Positions 6,936 to 16,754 of a DNA stretch of 27,978 bases are shown one piece after another. The notes under the pieces were generated by a model, which worked only from the letters and a program-made list of their open reading frames with translations, had not been told where the DNA came from and did no database searches. Made by a program: the position numbers and the translations under genes. The DNA comes from Flavobacteriaceae bacterium UBA7446 (GTDB lineage Bacteria; Bacteroidota; Bacteroidia; Flavobacteriales; Flavobacteriaceae): positions 1 to 27,978 of the forward strand of contig DLPY01000009.1 of the NCBI GenBank assembly GCA_002478685.1, read 5' to 3'. Position 1 is the stretch's first letter. Each line of letters begins with the position of its first letter.

Positions 6936-8265
6936 AATGTTGATTTTTAAGGGTTTGTATCACATTTGGCACTTCAAAAGCAATATCTCCAGCACCCATA
7001 ATTGCAACAACTTCAGCTGAAGAATTTATCACTTTTTGGGGAAGCTCGGCTTTTGAAATTAGTGTTGTATTGGGGTGCGATTCGTCTATCAAAATATGGC
7101 TTGTAACACCCTCTATCGGCAACTCACGCGCTGGATAAATATCCATAAGTAATACTTCATCAAAGCGAGCAAGTGAGGTTTTAAAGTCTTTGGCAAAGTC
7201 ACGAGTGCGTGAAAACAAATGCGGCTGAAATACACCTAACTTTCTTTTGCTTGGATAAAATGATTTAAGCGCGTCCATAACAGCATTGATTTCTGTGGGA
7301 TGATGCGCATAATCATCAACCAAAACTTTGGGGGACGTCATGCGTACACTAAATCTACGGTCAACGCCCTTAAATGTTGCCAAACCATTTCGTAAAGAAT
7401 CTGCATCACAACCAACCTCCAATGCCAACGCCAACGCAGCAGCAGCATTCATCAAATTATGGTAACCAGGATAAGGCAATTTTAAGTTCGAAATGGTGAT
7501 TTCTGGCGTTTGAAAATCAAACACATAGCAGCCCAATTGGGTTTTTAAATTTGTCACTTGATGTGTTCCTACTTCCAATCCAAAACTGTTCCCTCTAACA
7601 GCTAATCCGTGACGAATAAATCGTTTATTAGGGGATACTTTTTCCGCAAATGCTTCAAAGGTTTTAGTGAGTTCGCTAGAAGTACCGTAAATATCCAAAT
7701 GATCAGCATCCATTGATGTAAGTGCAATTGCGGTTGGAGACAAATGCATAAACGATCGATCAAACTCATCGGCTTCAACCACCATTATATCTTGACCTTC
7801 AAGTAAAAAATTGCTTCCAATATTCTCAGCAATTCCACCAAAAAAAGCTGTGATTTTTTTTCCATTTGAGCGTAACAAATGTGTGAGTAAGGAGGTAGTT
7901 GTGGTTTTGCCATGCGTACCCGCAACCGCCAAACAAGACATGTTAGCACTGATTTCCCCAATAATTTCTGCTCTTTTTTTAAGGATGAATCCACCAGAAT
8001 TAAAAAACACCAATAAAGGTGAATCTGTAGGAATTGCAGGGGTATAAATCACTTTGGTTTTTGTTGAATCCCTAAATAGTTTAGGTATATCAGTAACATT
8101 CTCACTATCGGTGACTATTGCACCCATCGAAATTAGTTTTTCTGTGAGCGGTGTTAGTGTGCGGTCATAGCCCGCAACGGGATGCCCTTGAGTCAAGAAA
8201 TACTGCGCCACACCCGACATTCCAATGCCGCCAATCCCAACAAAATATATCGGTGCTTTAATCAT
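6928..8265 (-). CDS. murC: UDP-N-acetylmuramate--L-alanine ligase MurC
   Basis: Cytoplasmic ATP-dependent Mur ligase adding the first stem-peptide residue, L-Ala, to UDP-MurNAc. The 445-residue protein has the N-terminal UDP-binding motif GIGGIGMSG (10-18), the Mur ligase P-loop GTHGKTTTT (116-124) and the late DDYAHHPTEI motif of MurC. It overlaps murG upstream and ftsQ downstream by 8 bases each. No in-cluster murB, ddl or murF accompanies it, so those steps must be encoded elsewhere. Confidence 0.96.
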   Translation of the reverse strand: MIKAPIYFVGIGGIGMSGVAQYFLTQGHPVAGYDRTLTPLTEKLISMGAIVTDSENVTDIPKLFRDSTKTKVIYTPAIPTDSPLLVFFNSGGFILKKRAEIIGEISANMSCLAVAGTHGKTTTTSLLTHLLRSNGKKITAFFGGIAENIGSNFLLEGQDIMVVEADEFDRSFMHLSPTAIALTSMDADHLDIYGTSSELTKTFEAFAEKVSPNKRFIRHGLAVRGNSFGLEVGTHQVTNLKTQLGCYVFDFQTPEITISNLKLPYPGYHNLMNAAAALALALEVGCDADSLRNGLATFKGVDRRFSVRMTSPKVLVDDYAHHPTEINAVMDALKSFYPSKRKLGVFQPHLFSRTRDFAKDFKTSLARFDEVLLMDIYPARELPIEGVTSHILIDESHPNTTLISKAELPQKVINSSAEVVAIMGAGDIAFEVPNVIQTLKNQHYE

Positions 8266-9346
8266 GTGAAATAAGTTGGGTTAGTTTCTTTACAATAACT
8301 TTTGTGGCATTTGGATACGCAAACGATTGAATGTTTTTGCCAAGTAATTTTCGATACATTTCGTCCTCAATTAATCTTTTAAGCTTAGGCCAAAAATTGA
8401 CATCGGCGGTATGCTCAACTACCATTTCAGCAGCTTGTTTATCTTCAAGTGATTGTGCATTTTTTTCTTGATGGTTTTCAGCAACATTTGGCGAAGGAAT
8501 AAACAACGTGGGTTTGCCCATAAGGCACAACTCTGAAATAGCTAATGCACCTGCGCGCGACACCACAAGATCTGCGGCTGCATATGCTGCGGACATATTG
8601 TCGATGAACGGAACCACATGGGTGTTTTCTTTTGCGAAGGATTGATATTCATCAGCGTAAAGATTTCCGCATTGCCAGATGAGTTGAACGTTGAGCTGTT
8701 GTATGTCATATATATGATTTTTAATGAGTTGATTGATTTTTCGTGCGCCCAAACTTCCACCCAAAACCAAAAGGGTAAATTTAATAGGGTCAACATTTAA
8801 AATTTTACACCCCTCATCTTTTGAAATGGGTTTATGTAATGTAGCTCGAACTGGATTTCCAGTAACTATACTTTTGGATGGAGGAAAGAATTTTTGCGCT
8901 GCAGCACTCCCCAAACAAATGGTATGAGCGCGTTGAGCAAGTTGTTTGTTTGTCACGCCAGGAAAGGCATTTTGCTCTTGAAGTAATGAAGGAATTCCAA
9001 GTATTGAAGCTACAAAAACCAACGGACCACTCGCAAAACCGCCAGTGCCTACCACCGCATCTGGTCGGAAACGAATCACAATAGCCAACGCCTGTAACAT
9101 ACTCCATGCCAACTTTAGGGGAAACAATAGGTTGCGTAACATGTTTGTTCTATCAAGTCCAGAAATCCACAATCCTTTGATACGATATCCTGCTTTTGGA
9201 ATACGATGCATTTCCATGCGATTGTGTGCACCAACAAAAAGTATAGATGCCCCTGGAAATTGTGCCATTACTTCATCTGCAATTGCAAGGGCAGGAAAAA
9301 TATGTCCTCCCGTTCCGCCTCCCGAAATGATTAGTTTAGGCTTCAT
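8258..9346 (-). CDS. murG: UDP-GlcNAc--lipid I N-acetylglucosaminyltransferase MurG
   Basis: Peripheral membrane GT-B glycosyltransferase that converts lipid I to lipid II on the inner leaflet. It shows the N-terminal GGGTGGHIFPALAIA loop, the VGTGGFASGP segment, LQEQNAFPGVTN, and the C-terminal donor-site region with SRAGALAISEL and AENHQEKNA. At 362 residues it is of normal length. ATG 9346 is preferred; a GTG one codon earlier is also in frame. The start overlaps the ftsW end by 11 bases and the stop overlaps the murC start by 8. Confidence 0.96.
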   Translation of the reverse strand: MKPKLIISGGGTGGHIFPALAIADEVMAQFPGASILFVGAHNRMEMHRIPKAGYRIKGLWISGLDRTNMLRNLLFPLKLAWSMLQALAIVIRFRPDAVVGTGGFASGPLVFVASILGIPSLLQEQNAFPGVTNKQLAQRAHTICLGSAAAQKFFPPSKSIVTGNPVRATLHKPISKDEGCKILNVDPIKFTLLVLGGSLGARKINQLIKNHIYDIQQLNVQLIWQCGNLYADEYQSFAKENTHVVPFIDNMSAAYAAADLVVSRAGALAISELCLMGKPTLFIPSPNVAENHQEKNAQSLEDKQAAEMVVEHTADVNFWPKLKRLIEDEMYRKLLGKNIQSFAYPNATKVIVKKLTQLISHD

Positions 9347-10511
9347 CACTCAATACTGCTAAAGGGTTCGACTCTTTTTCTTGAGAGGTTGCTTTTCGAT
9401 TGACGCTCACACTCAAAATAATACCAACCGCCAAAAAAGTCATCCAAAGGGATGTTCCGCCACTGCTAATAAGTGGTAAAGGCTGACCCGTTACAGGTAA
9501 AAGAGCAACAGCAACACCCATGTTTATAAAGGCTTGCGTAATAATAGGCAGTCCCATGGCTAAAATCAGCAATTGACCAAAAAAACTTTCCGATTTGTTT
9601 GCATTTATCAGAATGCGGAACAATAACAATAGAAACAAGAACAATAAAAACAATGCGCCAAGCATCCCGTACTCTTCGGCAATGATGGCATAAATAAAAT
9701 CAGATGTGCTTTGCGGTAACACATTTTTCATCATACTTTTTCCTGCCCCAATTCCCACAATGCCACCCACAGCAACTGCAGCTTTGGCGCGTTCAATTTG
9801 ATAATCTGTGTTGCTGGTTCCATTTCCCAAGAAACTTTCAATTCGGCTCATCCATGTGTCAACACGGTTTGGGAAAGCATCTGGGTAGGCTTTTGCGAGT
9901 AAGACAAAAATGACCAATCCTAAAATTGCTACACCAATCATGCTCACTAAATATTTTAAAGGATATCCCCCCAAAAAAGCGACCACCGTAACCATAAATA
10001 GCAATAGTAATGCAGAAGATAAATTGGCAGGCAAAATCAATCCAACAACGATAAAAACAGGAAGCCAAAGGGGTAAAATACTTTCAACAAATCTAATTTT
10101 CACTTCCCGCATGGTGGCAAAATAATCGGCAACATATGCTAATAAAACCACTGTTGCCAAAGTGGATGTTTGAAAAGACATTCCCAAAATAGGGATGTTT
10201 AACCATCGACTAGCATTAGCGCCATCAATGGTTTTGCCTTGCATTGCAGTTATCGTCAATAAAATAACGACCACTGGGATTCCAATTTTGGCAAGTCCAG
10301 AAAAATAGCGGAAGGGTACTAAGTGTACCGTATACATGATGATCCAACCCACACAGACAATAGCAATATGCTTTAGCAAGTGTCCGAAAATAGATCCAGA
10401 ACCTACCACGTATACTAAGTTTGAACTAGCACTATAGACAGGCAAAAAGGAAAAAATAGATAGTAAAACTACTATTCCCCAAATGGATTTATCTCCTTGT
10501 AAGTATTGCAT
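9336..10511 (-). CDS. ftsW: Peptidoglycan glycosyltransferase FtsW (SEDS family)
   Basis: Multi-pass membrane SEDS protein. FtsW polymerises lipid II into septal glycan strands in partnership with its class B penicillin-binding protein, here FtsI. About nine to ten hydrophobic segments are visible. Typical motifs are LPVYSASSN in the first helix, the DGANASRWL region, the IIAEEYGMLGA segment and the C-terminal GQPLPLISSGGTS stretch. ATG 10511 gives 391 residues; a TTG three codons upstream is also in frame but less likely. It starts 11 bases after murD and overlaps murG by 11. Confidence 0.94.
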   Translation of the reverse strand: MQYLQGDKSIWGIVVLLSIFSFLPVYSASSNLVYVVGSGSIFGHLLKHIAIVCVGWIIMYTVHLVPFRYFSGLAKIGIPVVVILLTITAMQGKTIDGANASRWLNIPILGMSFQTSTLATVVLLAYVADYFATMREVKIRFVESILPLWLPVFIVVGLILPANLSSALLLLFMVTVVAFLGGYPLKYLVSMIGVAILGLVIFVLLAKAYPDAFPNRVDTWMSRIESFLGNGTSNTDYQIERAKAAVAVGGIVGIGAGKSMMKNVLPQSTSDFIYAIIAEEYGMLGALFLLFLFLLLLFRILINANKSESFFGQLLILAMGLPIITQAFINMGVAVALLPVTGQPLPLISSGGTSLWMTFLAVGIILSVSVNRKATSQEKESNPLAVLSDEA

Positions 10512-10522
10512 TAATTTCAAGA

Positions 10523-11800
10523 TTATAATTTTCTAACTGCTGCTTTGAATTGGTTTCCTCTATCCTCGTAATTCTCAAACAAATCAAAACTTGCACAAGC
10601 TGGTGAAAGCAATACCGTATCGCCTTTTTTAGCTAATTCATAAGCTGCTTTTACTGCCATATCCATATTTTGAGACTCAACTAGCACATCAACAACTGGC
10701 GAGAAAACATCCATAAGTTTATCATTATCAACTCCTAAACAAATAATTGCCTTTACTTTTTCGTGAACAAGAGGCAACAGGCACGTGTAGTCGTTACCTT
10801 TATCAATACCGCCCACAATCCAAATAGTTGGTCCAGTCATGCTTTCAAGCGCATAAAACGTAGCGTTTACATTAGTGGCTTTGGAGTCGTTGATATATGC
10901 TACTTTTAGAATATTTACCACATGTTCCAAACGATGTGCTGCACCTTGAAAGGTTTGTAAACTGGCTTGTATGTCTTGATTACTAAGTTGAAACAACTGA
11001 GCAATTGTAGCAGCTGCCATAGCGTTTTTAGCGTTATGACGGCCGCGTAGCGAAGGGTTATTAATTGCAAACATAGGTGTTGAATTAGGGTTAGCGTACG
11101 GATGCTGTATGGCATTTATCTCGTGTCGGACTATGCCCGAAGCAATGGTTTTATCCTCAGCTTCGTACAAAAAATGATCGTTTTCAGTTTGATTTTTTAT
11201 CAGATTAAACTTTGTGTCACAATACGCTTCAAAAGAGTTATCGTATCGATCTAAATGGTCTGGGGTTAGGTTTGTAATTACGGCAATATGCGGATGGAGC
11301 TTGTGGATGTGTTCCAATTGAAAACTGCTGATTTCCAACACATATACCTCGTGTCGGTCTGCTATAATGGCTTTGGCAAAACTGTTGCCAATATTCCCTG
11401 CCAGCCCCACGTCTATTCCCCCCTCATTTAACAAATGATACGTAAGCATCGCGGTGGTAGTTTTACCATTACTGCCAGTTATGCCAATAAGCGTTGCGTT
11501 GGTGTAATTACTAGCGAACTCAATTTCTGAAACTATTGGAATTTGTGCTTTTTCTATGGCAACAATTATAGGAACGTGGTTTGGAATACCCGGACTTTTT
11601 ACAACAATTGATGCTTCCAAAATTTTATCCAAGGAGTGACCACTATCTTCCCAATTAATCTGATGGGCATCAAATTCTTGTTTTGCAGTATCGGAAAGTG
11701 TTCCTGCATCTGACACTAATACATCCCATTGATTTCGTTGTGCCAATAATGCTGCGCCAATCCCGCTTTCACCCCCACCAAGTACAACCAATTTTTTCAT
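10523..11800 (-). CDS. murD: UDP-MurNAc-L-alanine--D-glutamate ligase MurD
   Basis: Cytoplasmic ATP-dependent ligase adding D-Glu to UDP-MurNAc-L-Ala. The 425-residue protein begins with the UDP-binding loop GGGESGIGAA (8-17), has the Mur ligase P-loop TGSNGKTTT near residues 108-116, then DHLDRYD, HNAKNAMAA, the AAHRLEHV segment and the C-terminal LLSPACASFDLF motif characteristic of MurD. Its ATG shares one base with the mraY stop (TAATG), a classic coupled junction. Confidence 0.96.
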   Translation of the reverse strand: MKKLVVLGGGESGIGAALLAQRNQWDVLVSDAGTLSDTAKQEFDAHQINWEDSGHSLDKILEASIVVKSPGIPNHVPIIVAIEKAQIPIVSEIEFASNYTNATLIGITGSNGKTTTAMLTYHLLNEGGIDVGLAGNIGNSFAKAIIADRHEVYVLEISSFQLEHIHKLHPHIAVITNLTPDHLDRYDNSFEAYCDTKFNLIKNQTENDHFLYEAEDKTIASGIVRHEINAIQHPYANPNSTPMFAINNPSLRGRHNAKNAMAAATIAQLFQLSNQDIQASLQTFQGAAHRLEHVVNILKVAYINDSKATNVNATFYALESMTGPTIWIVGGIDKGNDYTCLLPLVHEKVKAIICLGVDNDKLMDVFSPVVDVLVESQNMDMAVKAAYELAKKGDTVLLSPACASFDLFENYEDRGNQFKAAVRKL

Positions 11801-12996
11801 TATCTAACTTTTAGTGTTACAAGACTAATGATGGCAAGCATGATAGCTACAATCCAAAATCGACTTACAATTTTGCTTTCGTGGTATCCTAGTTTTTGAT
11901 AATGGTGATGCAAAGGCGCCATCTTAAAAATACGTCTTCCTTCACCAAATTTCTTCTTGGTATATTTAAAATAGGCTACCTGAATTACCACAGAAAGGTT
12001 TTCAATTAAGAATACTCCACACAAAATGGGAATGAGCAATTCTTTACGTACCGCAAGTGCCAACACGGCGATAATAGCACCAATGGTAAGACTACCCGTA
12101 TCACCCATAAATACTTGAGCCGGATACGTATTGTACCACAAAAACCCGACTAAGGCTCCCACAAAAGCAGCCACAAAAACGACTACCTCACTTATTTGGG
12201 GGATATACATTACATTTAAGTAATCTGCAAAAATGACATTACCCGATACCCAGGCAAAAAGCCCAAGAGTAAGCACTGAAATAGAAGCCGTTCCTGCGGC
12301 TAATCCGTCCACTCCATCCGTTAGGTTGGCGCCATTGGAAACCGCCGTAATAATAAATATAACAGCAGGAATAAAAATTAACCAAGCATAATCCATTGCG
12401 CCATCACCTGCCCAAGAAATTAACTCGCCATAATCAAATTCGTTGTTTTTAAATAGCGGAATAGTTGTTTTGGTCGATTTTTCCTCTTGCATAAAAGCAC
12501 CTCCGCCAGCTATTTGTTGCTTAATCGTGACTTCTGGGTGGAAATACAATACTGCGCCAACTAGTAATCCGAGACTAAGCTGGCCCACAATTTTAAAACG
12601 CCCTTTAAGTCCTGCTTTGTCTCTCTTTTTTATTTTTAGGTAATCGTCTATGAAGCCTATTAATCCCATGCAAACCGTAGTTACCAACAATAAAATGATG
12701 TAAATATTATCGAGTCTTGTTAGAAGTAAAACAGGAATTAGCGTTCCGAAAATAATCATTAGACCGCCCATGGTTGGCGTACCTGCTTTTTCATTCTGTC
12801 CCTCAAGTCCCAAATCGCGAATGGTTTCGCCCATTTGATAACGTTGCAGCATTGCAATAATACGCTTACCTAAAACTGCCGTTACCAATAGCGAAAAAAT
12901 AATGGCCACTGCAGCCCGAAAGGATATGTACCCAAACAAGGATGCCCCTGGAAATTGATATGTTTTTTCTAAGTATTCAAACAGATTGTAAAGCAT
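11800..12996 (-). CDS. mraY: Phospho-MurNAc-pentapeptide translocase MraY
   Basis: Polytopic membrane enzyme that transfers phospho-MurNAc-pentapeptide to undecaprenyl phosphate, making lipid I. Motifs are GTPTMGG (72-78), the Asp pair in GFIDDYLK (D117/D118), NLTDGVDGLAAG (224-235), MGDTGSL and the PLHHHYQ loop. The protein has 398 residues, longer than the roughly 360 of E. coli. Most of the extra length lies in a loop at about 152-203, between the helix after LKGRFK and the helix before NLTDG. This loop is discussed as a separate observation. Both ends overlap neighbours by one base (TAATG). Confidence 0.96.
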   Translation of the reverse strand: MLYNLFEYLEKTYQFPGASLFGYISFRAAVAIIFSLLVTAVLGKRIIAMLQRYQMGETIRDLGLEGQNEKAGTPTMGGLMIIFGTLIPVLLLTRLDNIYIILLLVTTVCMGLIGFIDDYLKIKKRDKAGLKGRFKIVGQLSLGLLVGAVLYFHPEVTIKQQIAGGGAFMQEEKSTKTTIPLFKNNEFDYGELISWAGDGAMDYAWLIFIPAVIFIITAVSNGANLTDGVDGLAAGTASISVLTLGLFAWVSGNVIFADYLNVMYIPQISEVVVFVAAFVGALVGFLWYNTYPAQVFMGDTGSLTIGAIIAVLALAVRKELLIPILCGVFLIENLSVVIQVAYFKYTKKKFGEGRRIFKMAPLHHHYQKLGYHESKIVSRFWIVAIMLAIISLVTLKVR

Positions 12997-14453
12997 TATT
13001 TCTTATTTTGAAGGTGATGTTCTAGTTCCGCAGCGTCATCAAATGGAAAGCGTTTTCCATTTTGTTCTTGATAGGTTTCGTGGCCTTTGCCGACTACCAA
13101 AATGATGTCTTGGTCTTTTGCCATCGCACATGCCATTTTTATAGCCTGTGCTCTGTCTAAAACCGTAAGGTGCTTGTGATTAACTTCCATGGAAACACCT
13201 GAAAGCATCTCTGTGATAATCTCTTCTGGGTCCTCGTCTCTTGGATTATCAGAAGTGAAAATGGTCAAATCGCTTTTTTCCACAGCTGCTTTCGCTATGA
13301 GCGGGCGCTTCGCTTTGTCTCTATTACCACCACAACCCACTACAGTAATAAGTTTTTCATTTCGTGTGCGTAGCACAGCTATGGTGTCCAATACTTGTGT
13401 AAGTGCGTCAGGCGTGTGTGCATAATCTACAATAGCCGTCACCGGTTCGGTTGTAACCGTCTGAAAACGACCCACCGCACCTTTAAGCGTACTCAACACA
13501 GGCAAAAGTTCCGTTTTATCTATTTCCAACAATATGCCTATGGCATAAACACAAACAAAGTTTGAAGCATTAAACATACCTACTAACGGGGTCCAAACTT
13601 CATCGTATTGGAGTTTTAAAAGCATTCCCGAAAAACTGTTCTCTAAAACCTTTACTTGAAAATCTGCAATGCTTTTCATGCCAAAAAAGTGTTTTGCAGC
13701 CTTGGTGTTTTGCAACATATAAGAGCTGTTTTTATCGTCGGCATTAGAAAGCGCAAAAGCATCTTTTGAGAGCATATCAAAAAAACTCTTTTTAGTGTCT
13801 CTGTAGGATTTAATATCCTTGTGATAATCCAAATGATCGTGGGAAAGGTTTGTGAAAACGCCTCCTAAAAACTGGATGTCGAAAATCCTATCCTGATCAA
13901 TACCATGCGAAGAAACCTCCATAAAACAATGCGTTACACCTTCATCTACCATTTGGCGTAAAATCTTATTTGTAGTGAGTACATCTGGTGTTGTGTGAGT
14001 ACTCGACAATACTTTTTTGCCAATTCGAATTTCCACCGTTGATAGCAAGCCTGCAGTGTACCCCATTTGATGAAACAACTGATAAGACATGGTAGCCACA
14101 GATGTTTTACCATTGGTTCCCGTAACACCAACAAGTTTAAGCTCAGCACTCGGATTGTCATACCAATGTGTAGCTACAGTTGCCAATGCACGACGCGAAT
14201 TGGTGCAAGTAACAAAGGTCACTTCTTTTTGAAATGTTGTTGGAATTTCTTCGCACAACACAGCGGTAGCTCCATTTTTAATGGCATCAGAAATGTGTAC
14301 ATGACCATCATGTGCAGTTCCTTTGATCGCAACAAAAAGTGCATTCTTTTTGACGTCTCTTGAATCGAACGTTATGTCGCTAATCTGAATATGTGTACTT
14401 CCAGAAACCGTTTGCAACGGCACACCAAACAATATGTCCTTTAGCGCTTTCAT
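12996..14453 (-). CDS. murE: UDP-MurNAc-tripeptide ligase MurE, meso-diaminopimelate type
   Basis: Cytoplasmic ATP-dependent ligase adding the third stem residue. It has the P-loop TGTNGKTS (111-118), the HDHLDYH segment (205-211) and GCGGNRD (373-379). The substrate-specificity motif DNPRDEDP (402-409) marks meso-diaminopimelate enzymes rather than L-lysine ones, so the cell wall is predicted to be DAP-type. It has 485 residues, normal for the family. Its ATG overlaps the ftsI stop by 4 bases (ATGA) and its stop shares one base with mraY. In E. coli murF follows murE; here mraY follows directly. Confidence 0.96.
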   Translation of the reverse strand: MKALKDILFGVPLQTVSGSTHIQISDITFDSRDVKKNALFVAIKGTAHDGHVHISDAIKNGATAVLCEEIPTTFQKEVTFVTCTNSRRALATVATHWYDNPSAELKLVGVTGTNGKTSVATMSYQLFHQMGYTAGLLSTVEIRIGKKVLSSTHTTPDVLTTNKILRQMVDEGVTHCFMEVSSHGIDQDRIFDIQFLGGVFTNLSHDHLDYHKDIKSYRDTKKSFFDMLSKDAFALSNADDKNSSYMLQNTKAAKHFFGMKSIADFQVKVLENSFSGMLLKLQYDEVWTPLVGMFNASNFVCVYAIGILLEIDKTELLPVLSTLKGAVGRFQTVTTEPVTAIVDYAHTPDALTQVLDTIAVLRTRNEKLITVVGCGGNRDKAKRPLIAKAAVEKSDLTIFTSDNPRDEDPEEIITEMLSGVSMEVNHKHLTVLDRAQAIKMACAMAKDQDIILVVGKGHETYQEQNGKRFPFDDAAELEHHLQNKK

Positions 14454-16444
14454 GCTAGTGTAAGGATTACGGTTTGATTCTTTTTAAGCTTCACTCCTGG
14501 CTTTTGCGATTGGCGCAATACTTTTCCATTGCCTTTTAGCGTTACAGAAACACCTAAGTTTTCAAGTACAGCAACAGCTTCCATAGCAGACCAACCACGA
14601 ACATCGGGCATGCGTTCACTATTGAGTAATTCGGTAATATTTGGCTTGTTGTTCTGTTGAGTTAGCATAGCTATTTTGTTGAGGCTTATGGTACTTTTTT
14701 GTGGAATATTATGAATAGCAGCTTCAGCAATTTTTTTAAATACAGGCGCAGCTACTTCATTGCCATAATATCCAATTTTTTTATTGGGTTTATGTATAAC
14801 AACAATGCATGAGTAGGTTGGATTTTCTACTGGAAAGTATCCAACAAAACTTGAAATATACTGAACATTATTTGTGGTGTAATCCACCTGACATGTTCCT
14901 GTTTTTCCAGCTATAGAAAGTTTCTTGTCATAAATATTATGAGCGGTTCCCCATTTATTTTTAACCACACCTTCCATTAGCTTGTTTAGTTTAGAACGTG
15001 TTTCTTCGGAACAAATAGCAGGGTTCAGTACCTTTTTAGGAAACGATTGCACCACCTTCCCATCTAAACTTCGTATAGAGGAAACGAAACGCGGCAACAC
15101 AAGCTCACAGTTGTTGGCAACAGCGTTGTAGTAGCTCAGCGTTTGCAAAGGAGTTAACGAAACCCCATAACCAAATGCCATCCACGGCAAGTCTAGTCCG
15201 TCCCAATCTGCATCCTTTGGATGTGGAATTTTTGGTGTTCCTTCACCAGTAATTGACAAGCCCAATGGCTTGTCTAATCCCATTGCAAAAAGCCTATCTG
15301 TAAAACTTGATGGATTTTCCTTGTAGTTTTCGTGAATAAGCTTAACAATTCCTGTATTTGAAGATCGCTCAAACACTTGGCTTGTAGGAATAATTCCGTA
15401 ACCCCCGGGTTTTGAGTCTCGAACGTGGTATTTACCATAAAAAGTCAATTTTCCTTTTTCGGTATCTACCATGGTTGTTGTGTCAATTACTTTGTCTTCA
15501 AGTGCTGCCATAAGGGAAAATAACTTAAAGGTAGAGCCTGGTTCGTGTGCTTCCCCAACGGCATAATTTAAGCGTTCAAAATATTTGTTATTCTTAGTAC
15601 GTCCCAAATTTGAGATGGCTTTCACAGCACCCGTTTTGGTTTCCATTACCACCACAGTTCCGTGCTCCGCTTCATATTTCTCCAATGCACCAAGCAGCGC
15701 ATGGTGCACTACGTCTTGTAAGTTTATATCAAGGGTTGTCCATACATCTAGGCCATCAATGGGTTCCTGCTGGTAATCATTTGTTAGTGGTTTCCACTGA
15801 CCATTTGCAATGCGTTGGCGCAATTGACGTCCAGATTGACCTCGAAGCGGTATGCCATATGCGCCTTCTAAACCAACTTTTAGATATGTTCCATTTGGAT
15901 TTCGTTGCTCATAACCAATGGTGCGCTCCGCAATTTTACCAAATGGTAAATCCCGAATAAATTGACGTTCTACAATAAAGCCTCCACGCACACCACCTAA
16001 ACGAAACATGGGAAAATTTCGAATGCGTTGATATTGCGGGTAAGACAATCGGCGTGCAATAAGTTGGTAACGACTGCGTTTTGTGCGTGCGTTACGCAGC
16101 ATTTTTTCGAAATAGTTACTAGAGTTTCCAAGCAGACTGGCCAACGAGTCACTCAGTGCGCCTAGGTCTTGTTGAAAAACTCTATCGCTGACCGTGACAG
16201 CGTCAAAATGAATCGAGAATTTTGAAACGGAAGTTGCAAGTAGACTACCGTCTTTAGCATAAATGTTTCCACGCACGGGTAAAACTTCAACATTTTTGAC
16301 ACTTCTTTTTCCTGCTAATTCACGATATTTTTCCCCTTGCGTAAGCTGTAATGAAACCAATCGATATCCAACCGTGACACCAAACACAAAAAGCACAAAT
16401 ACAACCAAATAGCCACGCGACATCATGTTTTTATGCTTATTCAT
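14450..16444 (-). CDS. ftsI: Division-specific penicillin-binding protein (FtsI/PBP3-like) with PASTA domain
   Basis: Class B transpeptidase that crosslinks septal peptidoglycan. It has a short cytoplasmic N-terminus, one membrane helix (about residues 11-30) and an outer domain with the class B dimerisation region starting at PVRGNIYAKDGSLLATS. The transpeptidase triad is SxxK at S304-T-F-K307, SSN at 361-363 and KTG at 514-516. Residues of about 609-664 form one PASTA domain (MPDVRGWSAMEA to the end), absent from E. coli FtsI but usual in Bacteroidota homologues. Length is 664 residues. It overlaps ftsL by 8 bases and murE by 4. Its likely polymerase partner is FtsW in the same cluster. Confidence 0.94.
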   Translation of the reverse strand: MNKHKNMMSRGYLVVFVLFVFGVTVGYRLVSLQLTQGEKYRELAGKRSVKNVEVLPVRGNIYAKDGSLLATSVSKFSIHFDAVTVSDRVFQQDLGALSDSLASLLGNSSNYFEKMLRNARTKRSRYQLIARRLSYPQYQRIRNFPMFRLGGVRGGFIVERQFIRDLPFGKIAERTIGYEQRNPNGTYLKVGLEGAYGIPLRGQSGRQLRQRIANGQWKPLTNDYQQEPIDGLDVWTTLDINLQDVVHHALLGALEKYEAEHGTVVVMETKTGAVKAISNLGRTKNNKYFERLNYAVGEAHEPGSTFKLFSLMAALEDKVIDTTTMVDTEKGKLTFYGKYHVRDSKPGGYGIIPTSQVFERSSNTGIVKLIHENYKENPSSFTDRLFAMGLDKPLGLSITGEGTPKIPHPKDADWDGLDLPWMAFGYGVSLTPLQTLSYYNAVANNCELVLPRFVSSIRSLDGKVVQSFPKKVLNPAICSEETRSKLNKLMEGVVKNKWGTAHNIYDKKLSIAGKTGTCQVDYTTNNVQYISSFVGYFPVENPTYSCIVVIHKPNKKIGYYGNEVAAPVFKKIAEAAIHNIPQKSTISLNKIAMLTQQNNKPNITELLNSERMPDVRGWSAMEAVAVLENLGVSVTLKGNGKVLRQSQKPGVKLKKNQTVILTLA

Positions 16445-16754
16445 CTGCCTGTACTATTATTTTTATGGCTGCCTTTTGAGGAGGGAAAATTCCCTGAGCT
16501 TGCAGTCTATTTGCCAATTGGGTTTCCATACGCTTATGCATGACTTCTTCACGAACTGAGACAAATTCGCTGCGCAATGATTGTAGCTCTTTATTGGCTT
16601 TTTCTAATTGGACCACTTTTTGATCAACTTTGTGCGAAGCGGTAATCATTAGTCCCGCAAGAAAGAAAACAAACAAGATAAATCGCCAGTTTTTTGATGC
16701 GCCTTCTTGCACCAAAAATGCTCCTTTGAGCAGATTTAAAACACTTGTTTTCAT
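16437..16754 (-). CDS. ftsL: FtsL-like cell division protein
   Basis: Small bitopic protein of 105 residues. It has a cytoplasmic start of about 23 residues, one hydrophobic helix (about 24-40: RFILFVFFLAGLMITA) and then a segment rich in Lys, Glu and Leu with heptad-like spacing (about 43-85) predicted to be a coiled coil. Sequence identity to classical FtsL is weak. The assignment rests on topology, size and position between rsmH and ftsI. In other bacteria FtsL pairs with FtsB and FtsQ to activate FtsW/FtsI. It overlaps the rsmH stop by 4 bases and ftsI by 8. Confidence 0.85.
   Translation of the reverse strand: MKTSVLNLLKGAFLVQEGASKNWRFILFVFFLAGLMITASHKVDQKVVQLEKANKELQSLRSEFVSVREEVMHKRMETQLANRLQAQGIFPPQKAAIKIIVQADE

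Noticed and set aside
6658..7020. Open frame of 120 codons on the + strand
   Set aside because: It spans the ftsQ-murC junction on the opposite strand, with no recognisable domain and a composition expected of antisense frames.
12990..13005. Loss of murF between murE and mraY
   Set aside because: The murE stop and mraY start share a base in a clean TAATG junction, so there is no scar; absence of murF here appears to be the ordinary Bacteroidota arrangement, not a deletion in this genome.
15610..15960. Open frame of 116 codons on the + strand
   Set aside because: It lies wholly opposite the transpeptidase-domain coding region of ftsI, has no family-like motifs and is rich in low-information residues; an antisense shadow.
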